Of a DNA stretch of 5,529 nucleotides, positions 1 to 5,529 are shown piece by piece. The position numbers were made by a program, and so were the translations under genes. The DNA is taken from assembly GCA_011526335.1 (NCBI GenBank), contig WTJB01000297.1:4354-9882 (forward strand), written 5' to 3'. Positions within the stretch are counted from its first letter, which is position 1, and every line of letters begins with the position of its first letter. Origin of the DNA: Candidatus Arcticimaribacter sp. Lineage in GTDB: Bacteria > Bacteroidota > Bacteroidia > Flavobacteriales > Flavobacteriaceae. The notes under the pieces were generated by a model. That model did no database searches. It was not told the origin of the DNA and was given only the letters and a program-made list of their open reading frames with translations.

Positions 1-36
1 AATAAAGCCCGCTCCGCCAGTGATGAGTATATTCAT
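1..36 (-). CDS. rfbB: NAD(P)-binding SDR enzyme, probably dTDP-glucose 4,6-dehydratase (first 12 codons only)
   Basis: Only the N-terminus is inside the window: an ATG at 36-34 opens a frame reading [12 protein letters not shown] that runs off the left edge. This is the first beta strand and glycine-rich turn (TGGAGFI, continuing to G in the family) of the Rossmann fold of extended short-chain dehydrogenases. Its ATG overlaps the rfbD stop in an ATGA arrangement (36-33), so the two genes are almost certainly co-transcribed and may be translationally coupled. The N-terminus alone does not separate RfbB/RmlB from relatives such as UDP-glucose 4-epimerase or UDP-glucuronate epimerases. The rfbB call rests on the neighbours rfbA and rfbD, which need a dTDP-glucose 4,6-dehydratase to complete dTDP-L-rhamnose synthesis. 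The catalytic YxxxK and the C-terminal domain are out of view. Confidence 0.72.
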   Translation of the reverse strand, partial: MNILITGGAGFI

Positions 37-902
37 ATGGCTAAATTTAATGTATCCATACAGGCTTTCAAAGCCGTTTGCCACGAAACCATAGTCAGAT
101 TAAAATCGGTCTGGATCTTAGCAGTAGATAAAACGCTGTATTGCGGTCGAGGAGCCTGGGTAGGAAAATCTTCTGTAGCAATGGGGTGAACTGCACAACT
201 AAAAGGGGAAAGCCGTTGAATTTCCTCTGCAAATTCAAACCAGCTGCAACTGCCTTGTTGCGCATAATGATAACACTTCCCTTTTTCTGAAAGGGGATGT
301 TGAGCATTGAGCAACTGCAGCAAGGCTTTGGCTAAAAAGGGGGCATAGGTTGGCTGCCCGATTTGGTCGTTTACGACAGAGACACTTTCTCTTTCCCGCA
401 TTAAGCGGATCATGGTTTTTACAAAATTATTTCCATAGGGCGAAAACACCCAAGAAGTCCGAACAACGATAGCCTCCAGTTGGGATTGAAAAACAATGTC
501 TTCCCCTAGGCTTTTGGTTGCTCCATAGACCGATTGGGGATTTTTTTGATCGGTTTCATTATAGGGAGAGTGGGCTTTTCCGTCAAAAACATAATCCGTA
601 GAAATATGGATAAGCTTTCCATTGACGCGCTCTAGTGCGTGCACCAAATTTTTTACCCCCACTACGTTGATGGCATGGGCTTTTTCCTTTTCGTTTTCTG
701 CTAAATCTACAGCAGTATAAGCAGCACAATTGATGACCGTTTCGATCTGCTGTTCTTGTATACAATGCTCAACCGCCGTGACATCGGTGATGTCCAGCTC
801 TGATCGATTTTTAAATAGTAGGGTAAAATGGGGGAAATCTTTTGCCGTAGCCTGTAGTGATTTCCCTAGTTGGCCCTCGGCTCCGGTGACTAAAACCTTC
901 AC
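33..902 (-). CDS. rfbD: dTDP-4-dehydrorhamnose reductase (RfbD/RmlD)
   Basis: This cytoplasmic enzyme performs the last step of dTDP-L-rhamnose synthesis, the NAD(P)H-dependent reduction of dTDP-4-dehydro-L-rhamnose. The 289-residue product has the usual family length. Visible motifs are the N-terminal nucleotide-binding turn TGAEGQLG (residues 6-13), NCAAYTAVD (58-66), STDYVFDG (101-108), the catalytic pair Y126 and K130 in [21 protein letters not shown] (148-161), DQIGQPT (179-185) and RPQYSVL (252-258). All are typical of RmlD, so the call is firm. The start is GTG at 902-900: it places the conserved MKVLVTGA at the very N-terminus and overlaps the rfbA stop as GTGA (902-899). The stop TGA (35-33) in turn overlaps the next gene's ATG. 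No separate promoter is evident, so expression presumably follows rfbA. Nothing appears truncated. Confidence 0.97.
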   Translation of the reverse strand: MKVLVTGAEGQLGKSLQATAKDFPHFTLLFKNRSELDITDVTAVEHCIQEQQIETVINCAAYTAVDLAENEKEKAHAINVVGVKNLVHALERVNGKLIHISTDYVFDGKAHSPYNETDQKNPQSVYGATKSLGEDIVFQSQLEAIVVRTSWVFSPYGNNFVKTMIRLMRERESVSVVNDQIGQPTYAPFLAKALLQLLNAQHPLSEKGKCYHYAQQGSCSWFEFAEEIQRLSPFSCAVHPIATEDFPTQAPRPQYSVLSTAKIQTDFNLTMVSWQTALKACMDTLNLAI

Positions 903-1774
903 GATTTCAGGCGATTTAATAAATAACGACCGTATTCATTTTGCGCCATAGGTGCTGCCAATCGCTTGAGTTGTTGCGCATCGATATACCCAAGATCAAA
1001 GGCAATCTCTTCGATACAACCAATCTTTAGCCCTTGTCTTTTTTGCAGGGTTTGTATGTAATTGGCGGCTTCTAAAAGGGAATCATGGGTGCCGGTATCC
1101 AACCAAGCAAAGCCTTTTTCTAATTGGGCTACTTGCAACCGTTCCTGCGCTAAATATGTTGAATTGACGTCTGTGATTTCTAATTCCCCTCGAGCACTGG
1201 GCTGGAGATTTTCTGCCACTTGAATGACATCATTGGGGTAAAAATAAAGCCCCACTACAGCGTAATTGCTTTTGGGGTTCTGGGGTTTTTCTTCAATCCC
1301 TATGGCTTTGCCCATAGCATCAAATTCAACAACCCCATAGCGCTTAGGATCTTGCACATAATACCCAAAGACCGTGGCTTTTTTCTCCTCCTCAGCTGTT
1401 GCTTTTGCTTTCTCTAAAAGTGGAAGTAAACCCTGACCGTGAAAAATATTATCGCCTAAAATAAGACATACATCGTCCTGCCCGATAAATTCTTTCCCGA
1501 TCAAAAACGCTTGCGCAATCCCTTCTGGTTTTTCTTGAGCAGCATAGGAAAGTTGTATCCCCAAAGCAGTTCCATCACCAAAGAGTTGCTGAAAAACAGC
1601 TTGTGTTTCTGGAGTAGATATAATCAAGATATCCTTTATTCCCGCCTGTAAAAGCACCGAAAAAGGATAATAGATCATGGGTTTGTCATAGACCGAAATC
1701 AGTTGCTTGGACGTCCCCATAGTAATTGGATATAAACGGGAACCTGTGCCACCAGCCAAAAGAATGCCTTTCAT
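899..1774 (-). CDS. rfbA: Glucose-1-phosphate thymidylyltransferase (RfbA/RmlA)
   Basis: This enzyme catalyses dTTP + glucose-1-phosphate to dTDP-glucose + PPi, the committed step to dTDP-L-rhamnose. From the ATG at 1774 the protein is 291 residues, the usual family length. Motifs seen: the nucleotide-binding signature [13 protein letters not shown] (6-18) with K23 in [14 protein letters not shown] (81-90), LGDNIF (106-111), YGVVEFD (146-152), EEKP (161-164), GLYFY (175-179), [11 protein letters not shown] (194-204) and [10 protein letters not shown] (224-233). The C-terminus (CIEEIAF...NEYGRYL) is also typical. The frame is open to an upstream ATG at 1840, but that adds 22 non-conserved residues and begins right beside the terminator T-run, so it is rejected as the start. 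No Shine-Dalgarno sequence precedes 1774; the leader is A-rich (ACAACAACACATT), as is common in Bacteroidota. It is the first gene of an rfbA-rfbD-rfbB run. The homologue RffH catalyses the same reaction in another pathway, but rfbD next door favours rhamnose. Confidence 0.97.
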   Translation of the reverse strand: MKGILLAGGTGSRLYPITMGTSKQLISVYDKPMIYYPFSVLLQAGIKDILIISTPETQAVFQQLFGDGTALGIQLSYAAQEKPEGIAQAFLIGKEFIGQDDVCLILGDNIFHGQGLLPLLEKAKATAEEEKKATVFGYYVQDPKRYGVVEFDAMGKAIGIEEKPQNPKSNYAVVGLYFYPNDVIQVAENLQPSARGELEITDVNSTYLAQERLQVAQLEKGFAWLDTGTHDSLLEAANYIQTLQKRQGLKIGCIEEIAFDLGYIDAQQLKRLAAPMAQNEYGRYLLNRLKS

Positions 1775-1801
1775 AATGTGTTGTTGTCTTATACGAAGAT
1801 A

Positions 1802-1837
1802 CAAAAGTGAGAGCGACTTAAATGAATCGTCCAAAAA
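1802..1837 (-). promoter_or_regulatory. Candidate Bacteroidota-type promoter for rfbA
   Basis: Read on the minus strand, TTTTTG (1837-1832, containing the -33 element TTTG) is followed after 22 bases by CACTTTTG (1809-1802), which matches five of the six fixed positions of the Bacteroidota -7 element TAnnTTTG. The spacing lies within the range tolerated in this phylum, slightly long. A start a few bases downstream would give a leader of roughly 20 bases before the rfbA ATG at 1774. An overlapping alternative -7 element, TATCTTCG, follows directly and also matches five of six, but it then lies about 30 bases from the TTTG. Such motifs are short and AT-rich, so the call is tentative. Its support comes mostly from its position between a terminator and a gene start. 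Confidence 0.4.
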
Positions 1838-1840
1838 CAT

Positions 1841-1862
1841 AAAAACCCGCTCGAAAGCGGGT
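1841..1862 (-). terminator. Intrinsic terminator after the wzz-family gene
   Basis: On the minus strand a perfect 7-bp stem, ACCCGCT / AGCGGGT (1862-1856 with 1851-1845), closes a TTCG tetraloop (1855-1852) and runs into a T-run of five (1845-1841, the first T being part of the stem). It begins 19 bases after the stop codon of the Wzz-family gene, the classic position and shape for Rho-independent termination. The A-rich bases before the stem can extend pairing with the T-run, and on the plus strand the hairpin is followed by ATTCTTTTTT, so it could also work in reverse, although no plus-strand gene leads into it. It would separate the export/length module from rfbA. Confidence 0.85.
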
Positions 1863-1881
1863 ATTCTTTTTTAATGCAGCA

Positions 1882-2916
1882 TCAACTATTGATTTTGATC
1901 CATATGTCTTTTAAAGGAGCTTCGATCAATACCCAGCCGCAACTGAGCACTCCGCCTAAAAAAGCCCAAATCAATACGATGAGCTTTCGTTTGGGTTGAT
2001 CTTTCTCGTGTGGGACAATTACCGGCTCGATTACTGTAAAGATCGGTGTATCGCGGTTGACCTGCAGTTTAGCCGTTTCCAGTTGTTTGGCCAATTCTTG
2101 AACCACGCTTAGGGCAATATCATACTCCGCTTGAATACGTTGTAACTGACTTTGAAAGCGAGAGGAATTGATGTTTTGGTTGCGGTCTTTGAATAAGGCT
2201 AACCGGTCTTGAATCACTTCAAATTCCTTTTGCTTGGTTGTATACTGCGCTTCGGTAAAGGTAAGGTTGTCGTTAAGCTTTTCTAGCTTGTAGGCAATTA
2301 CCTGCTGTTGCAATAAGTTTTTGGCAGCTTCGGCTATTTGAGCTGAAATCAATGCGTCTTTCCACGAAACGCTTAAACTGACATAGCCTTCCTTTTCATT
2401 TACAGAGACGGAAACTATTTCCCCCAACTGTTTTACTAAATTTTCGGCATCAGGGGTAAGCTGAAATACAACCGAAGAAATCTGTTCTTCTTCCTCGGAA
2501 GCACGCGAAAATAATCCTGAAAAGAAAGACTTGGGCTGTACCAAAAGGTAGGCTTGTAGGGTTTGTTCTGTTCCCTCGACTTGGATGTTTTCTTCTAGAA
2601 GGGCCAATTTATAGGGGATACTTGAGGCGATGTTAGGGTATAGCGATGGTGGAATGCTCATGCCATCCGACGCCCCGCCCAGATTGATGCCTGCTAGGGA
2701 AGCCAAGCCCCCTAATTTGGAGGCTGTACCTCCACTTTCAGATACCTGTGGAATAAATACGGTCTCTGCCTTGTACTTTGTCGGGGTAAACAGGGCTACT
2801 GCAACGCCGAGTACCACAAACAAAGCCGTGACTTTTACAATCCACATTCGTTTTCCCCATAGCTGTTGTAGCAAGGCCAATAAATCGATTTCGTCTTCCT
2901 GTATTGGGTTCTCCAT
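1882..2916 (-). CDS. Wzz-family chain-length determinant / polysaccharide co-polymerase
   Basis: This is an inner-membrane protein of the Wzz/PCP family, which controls polymer length and, in capsule or exopolysaccharide systems, contacts the outer-membrane export channel. The 344 residues show the family plan. A short cytoplasmic N-terminus (EDEIDLLALLQQLW) leads to a first membrane helix at about 24-43. A periplasmic domain starts at TKYKAETVFIPQ (46-57) and includes the Gly-rich LGGLASLAGINLGG segment (68-81). A long helical, probably coiled-coil stretch covers about 205-290. A proline-containing segment, PIFTVIEPVIVPHEKDQPKR (291-310), leads into the second membrane helix at about 312-331. 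It ends 13 residues later with no Walker motifs and no tyrosine cluster, so the BY-kinase domain of Wzc-type proteins is absent. The ATG at 2916 lies two bases after the upstream stop (TAA-AC-ATG), implying one operon and likely translational coupling. An acidic run, EEEEQ (141-145), sits in the periplasmic part. Family assignment is firm; the polymer it controls is unknown. Confidence 0.93.
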   Translation of the reverse strand: MENPIQEDEIDLLALLQQLWGKRMWIVKVTALFVVLGVAVALFTPTKYKAETVFIPQVSESGGTASKLGGLASLAGINLGGASDGMSIPPSLYPNIASSIPYKLALLEENIQVEGTEQTLQAYLLVQPKSFFSGLFSRASEEEEQISSVVFQLTPDAENLVKQLGEIVSVSVNEKEGYVSLSVSWKDALISAQIAEAAKNLLQQQVIAYKLEKLNDNLTFTEAQYTTKQKEFEVIQDRLALFKDRNQNINSSRFQSQLQRIQAEYDIALSVVQELAKQLETAKLQVNRDTPIFTVIEPVIVPHEKDQPKRKLIVLIWAFLGGVLSCGWVLIEAPLKDIWIKINS

Positions 2917-2918
2917 GT

Positions 2919-5529
2919 TTATAGTCTTTGGGTGAGAAGAATGGTCGTTAGTGTTCCTGTGATGACACCAAAAATACGGGTAAAGTCATCCAAGAATTTA
3001 CCCTCTTGTTTTTCCTTTATCGGTTTTCGGTTGACCATGATTTTGGAATTGGGTAAAACTGTGGGGTTTTTGAAGAGACTGATCCTTTTGGCTTTTCCAT
3101 TCGGAAGAATCAAATAAGCTTTGCCTCCTTCTTTGGCAATTTTCCCTCCAGAGTTTCTAAGATAATATTTAGCGCGTTTTCCTTCTGCCCATACGAATAG
3201 AGATTCATTTTCTACCCCCCCTAGCGTTTCTACTGTTCCGTTGTTCTCGGCGATAATGACCTGATCTCCACTTTGTAAAAAGTCTTTTGAATATACTTGA
3301 GATAAGTCTACAGCCAGGGGTTTTCCTTCTCGTAGGATATAGGAGGCTTTTAGATTGGCCGATTCTTTTAATCCGCCTGCTTTATTGATTACAGCTTCAA
3401 AACTTTCCAATTCGTATTCGGAGACAACGGTTCCTGGGAAGACCACTGCTCCACTGACAATGATATTTTTTAGATCTTGATAGCCGGCTGCTTTTCTTAC
3501 CGATACAATGTCTTTGTCTTGGAGATAAAACGGGTTCTGCGGGGCTTCTTTTAACCCCAATAAATAATCTTGGTCTAGAGTATAGCTATACCGCTCCGAT
3601 AATTGCCCCGTAACAATATCAAATTTTTCTCTATTGATAACCACAAGGTTTTTATCGGCATTTTCTAGAAAGCCCCCCGCTTTTAGCAGAGCATCCTCCA
3701 CCACCATTTCTTTTTCCAACCCTAAGGTATCCGCTTTTTGAACAAAACCCACTACCGCAACCATTGGATTGGTTCGTTCGATGACAGCACGGCTGTATAG
3801 CAGCACTTGATCTTGGGGTTGTAACATAAATGCTTTTAAACGAGATAGGTCTTCTAATGAAAGAGCAATGTTTTCAAAAAGCTTGGCTTCCGCATTGTAG
3901 CGCCTTACATCCAAACGGGTGGTCAATACCTGTCGTTTAAAATCGGTCGTTTCAAAAGGTGTAGCTTCAAAAATAACGTCAAAAGCCGAAAGATTTTCGC
4001 GCCAAAAAAGTACTTTTTCGGTCTCTTCTTCTACTCCAAACCCTGAGATACGGACCGTCTTTTGACCCGCTACTTCTTCTAGGCTGTACACACGAACCCG
4101 ATCACGCTCTTGAAGAGACACCTTTACGCTACCCTCCAAAACGGCTTGAAGGTTATAGGTTTGAAAGCTATAATTCCCGATTTTGTCTTCGCGTTGTATG
4201 TCTACTTTTTGACGATAGGTATTGGGAGCAAGACCTTTGGCGGCCTTTAGAATTAAATCCTTTAGGTTGGTATAGGTAGATACCGCATAACTTCCTGCTT
4301 GCTGAATGCTTCCTGTAATGGTAACGGTTTGTTCTACCTCGGTTAATATGGGAAAGAAGGTTACTTTATCCCCATCCTTAAGAGTGAATTTTTGCTTCTT
4401 TGCTTTTAATGCACTGTAATCTACTGTCGTTAAAAAACGGTTATAGACTTGGGTGGCGGGGCGATCTTCAAAAGGCGTTATGCGTTCAATGTTTACTTTT
4501 TGCACGTCTACATCCGGAAGTAGACCGCCAGAAAATGCCAAAAGATCGGTAAGGCCTTCATCGCTTTTTACCTCATAGATCGATTCCTTTTTTACGGTCC
4601 CCTCTAGGACAACACTACTTAACCGATTGGGGACAAAAACCACATCATTGGAGGTTAAGCGAAGGTCATTCTTTAAACGTCCTGTGGTAATGTATTCATA
4701 AATATCAACCGTGCGTATTTTTCGATTGTTTCTATAGACGATAACCTCACGTAAAGATCCTGATTCTTTTACGCCCCCTGCGGCATATAAAGCGTTTAAA
4801 ACGGAAGCTAGCCCGTTGATCAAATGAGGACCTGGGGTATTGACTTGCCCTAGAACCGATACTTTAACAGGGCGGATTTGGGTAAGTGACACATCGATAA
4901 AGGTGTTCTGGGGCTGGGTAAGCAGGCCAGAAAAGTATTTCCCTAAATAGGTCGTTAGACGTTGTTTAACCGTTTTAAACCGATTTCCAGACGCTTGAAA
5001 AACCCCATACTTGGGAATATTGATGTTTCCGTTTAAATCTACTTTAGCTTCAAATTCCAAACTGTTGTTCCCAAAAATGATAATGCGGAGTACATCGCCT
5101 GGCGCAATGACATAACCTTCATCTATATTGCCCACCAAATACTCTTTTTCCCGAAAGGGGTTTTGGTCAAATATTTCATAGCCAAAATAGGTAGAAGAAA
5201 CTGAGGTCGTTTTTTCTGGTCCCTCGGGTAAAGAAATCGTGGGGAGCGAGTCTACCACCAATTCGGTAACTACCGGAAGAACAGATGCAGTTTCTTCGTT
5301 TTGCGAAGCGGAGGTGCTTGAAAAATAAGTGGACAAGAAAGAGTCAAAATCAATTCCTCGCATTCGGGCCAGTTGCCGGGCTTGGTTTTCTGAAATACCT
5401 TGAGCAGACAAAGCGGCCAAAGCTTCTTGTTGGGAAGTGATGTTTCGGCTTTCAGCTTCTTCAAGGAGTTGTGCTTCGGTTTGCGCAAAGACCAACGTGG
5501 TGCTTAAGAAGATGAGAAATAATAAAGAC
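2919..5529 (-). CDS. Wza-like multi-SLBB outer-membrane polysaccharide export protein (5' end outside window)
   Basis: This is a periplasmic/outer-membrane exporter of the Poly_export-SLBB class, expected to form the channel through which the polymer leaves, paired with the Wzz-family protein encoded next. Residues are numbered from the TTG codon at 5495. A helical segment (6-57) and a Ser/Thr/Glu-rich linker (58-100) precede the polysaccharide-export domain (about 126-206, from GYVIAPGDVLRI). At least six SLBB-like units follow, at about 210-289 (VSVLGQVNTPGPH), 294-380, 388-470 (VTITGSIQQAGSY), 479-568, 577-666 (VAVVGFVQKADT) and 676-748 (IIVSGAVVFPGTV). A weaker seventh unit covers 752-820, and a C-terminal hydrophobic helix 838-856. 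The typical E. coli Wza is under half this length. The frame stays open upstream of 5495 and encodes a signal peptide, so the true start lies beyond 5529 and TTG at 5495 is not the start. The stop TAA is at 2921-2919. Confidence 0.93.
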   Translation of the reverse strand, partial: SLLFLIFLSTTLVFAQTEAQLLEEAESRNITSQQEALAALSAQGISENQARQLARMRGIDFDSFLSTYFSSTSASQNEETASVLPVVTELVVDSLPTISLPEGPEKTTSVSSTYFGYEIFDQNPFREKEYLVGNIDEGYVIAPGDVLRIIIFGNNSLEFEAKVDLNGNINIPKYGVFQASGNRFKTVKQRLTTYLGKYFSGLLTQPQNTFIDVSLTQIRPVKVSVLGQVNTPGPHLINGLASVLNALYAAGGVKESGSLREVIVYRNNRKIRTVDIYEYITTGRLKNDLRLTSNDVVFVPNRLSSVVLEGTVKKESIYEVKSDEGLTDLLAFSGGLLPDVDVQKVNIERITPFEDRPATQVYNRFLTTVDYSALKAKKQKFTLKDGDKVTFFPILTEVEQTVTITGSIQQAGSYAVSTYTNLKDLILKAAKGLAPNTYRQKVDIQREDKIGNYSFQTYNLQAVLEGSVKVSLQERDRVRVYSLEEVAGQKTVRISGFGVEEETEKVLFWRENLSAFDVIFEATPFETTDFKRQVLTTRLDVRRYNAEAKLFENIALSLEDLSRLKAFMLQPQDQVLLYSRAVIERTNPMVAVVGFVQKADTLGLEKEMVVEDALLKAGGFLENADKNLVVINREKFDIVTGQLSERYSYTLDQDYLLGLKEAPQNPFYLQDKDIVSVRKAAGYQDLKNIIVSGAVVFPGTVVSEYELESFEAVINKAGGLKESANLKASYILREGKPLAVDLSQVYSKDFLQSGDQVIIAENNGTVETLGGVENESLFVWAEGKRAKYYLRNSGGKIAKEGGKAYLILPNGKAKRISLFKNPTVLPNSKIMVNRKPIKEKQEGKFLDDFTRIFGVITGTLTTILLTQRL
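5484..5528 (-). other. Signal peptide (3' part) of the SLBB export protein
   Basis: In the frame of the export protein, the codons from 5528 down to 5481 read SLLFLIFLSTTLVFAQ. This is a hydrophobic core followed by V-F-A and then Q, a good signal peptidase I site with cleavage after A (codon 5486-5484). Mature proteins starting with Gln are common in Bacteroidota. No lipobox cysteine is present, so unlike E. coli Wza this protein does not look like a lipoprotein. The initiator Met and the basic n-region are beyond the window edge. Confidence 0.85.

Noticed and set aside
730..951. Plus-strand frame of 73 codons across the rfbD/rfbA junction
   Set aside because: It is antisense to two conserved genes at a tightly overlapped junction, and the translation looks like reverse-frame noise.
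1220..1417. Plus-strand frame of 65 codons opposite rfbA, with a hydrophobic C-terminus
   Set aside because: The apparent hydrophobicity (Leu/Phe/Cys run) comes from the complement of Glu/Lys-rich rfbA codons (EEEKK region), not from a membrane protein gene.
1841..1870. Hairpin considered as a terminator for a plus-strand gene or as a riboswitch/attenuator
   Set aside because: No plus-strand gene leads into it, and a 7-bp stem with a UUCG loop and T-run just after a stop codon is fully explained as the terminator of the minus-strand Wzz-family gene. No alternative pairing partner was seen.
2630..2935. Plus-strand open frame of about 100 codons opposite the N-terminal part of the Wzz-family gene
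   Set aside because: It lies wholly antisense to a well-supported gene and its junction, the product is low-complexity and resembles no family, and no promoter or start context favours it. It is a shadow of the opposite strand.
5270..5488. Alternative minus-strand frame of 72 codons within the exporter's N-terminal region
   Set aside because: It is fully contained in another frame of the SLBB gene, whose signal peptide and domains support the main frame. The alternative has no recognisable domain.
1..5529. Possible mobile elements, CRISPR repeats, phase-variable promoter inversions or tRNAs
   Set aside because: No transposase-like frame, spaced direct repeats or cloverleaf was seen, and no long inverted repeats flank the promoter region (such repeats mark invertible promoters at some Bacteroides capsule loci).

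Overview
The window holds four nearly complete genes and the first codons of a fifth, all on the minus strand. They belong to a surface-polysaccharide locus (O-antigen, capsule or exopolysaccharide). The organism is most likely a member of Bacteroidota, probably a Flavobacteriia-type bacterium. The reasons are: an outer-membrane exporter built from many SLBB units whose signal peptide ends in a '...FA^Q' cleavage site; no Shine-Dalgarno-like sequence before the gene that has its own leader; a candidate Bacteroidota-type promoter (TTTG / TAnnTTTG class); and moderately low GC (low to mid 40s % by eye). The genus cannot be fixed from this window.

Layout in the direction of transcription (high to low coordinates): (1) 5529-2919, a large Wza-like SLBB polysaccharide-export protein whose true start lies beyond the right edge; (2) 2916-1882, a Wzz-family chain-length/co-polymerase protein starting two bases after the stop of gene 1; (3) a 107-base gap with an intrinsic terminator (UUCG tetraloop hairpin plus T-run) and a candidate promoter; (4) 1774-899, rfbA (glucose-1-phosphate thymidylyltransferase); (5) 902-33, rfbD (dTDP-4-dehydrorhamnose reductase), with a GTG start overlapping the rfbA stop; (6) 36-1, the first 12 codons of an NAD(P)-binding SDR enzyme, probably rfbB (dTDP-glucose 4,6-dehydratase), overlapping the rfbD stop by ATGA.

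The window therefore joins two modules. The upstream one is an export/length-control pair (outer-membrane channel plus inner-membrane co-polymerase). The downstream one makes the nucleotide sugar dTDP-L-rhamnose: RfbA activates glucose-1-phosphate, RfbB dehydrates it, RfbC epimerises it and RfbD reduces it. RfbC is not visible and is not between rfbA and rfbD, where it is often found. The terminator and candidate promoter suggest the two modules are separate transcription units, although read-through is possible.

No mobile element, CRISPR array, RNA gene or long non-coding stretch was seen, and nothing here looks like an undescribed system. The points of most value are gene-boundary corrections (the starts of the SLBB protein and rfbA, and the GTG start of rfbD), the compact overlapping gene junctions, the missing rfbC, and the non-lipoprotein, multi-SLBB architecture of the exporter.
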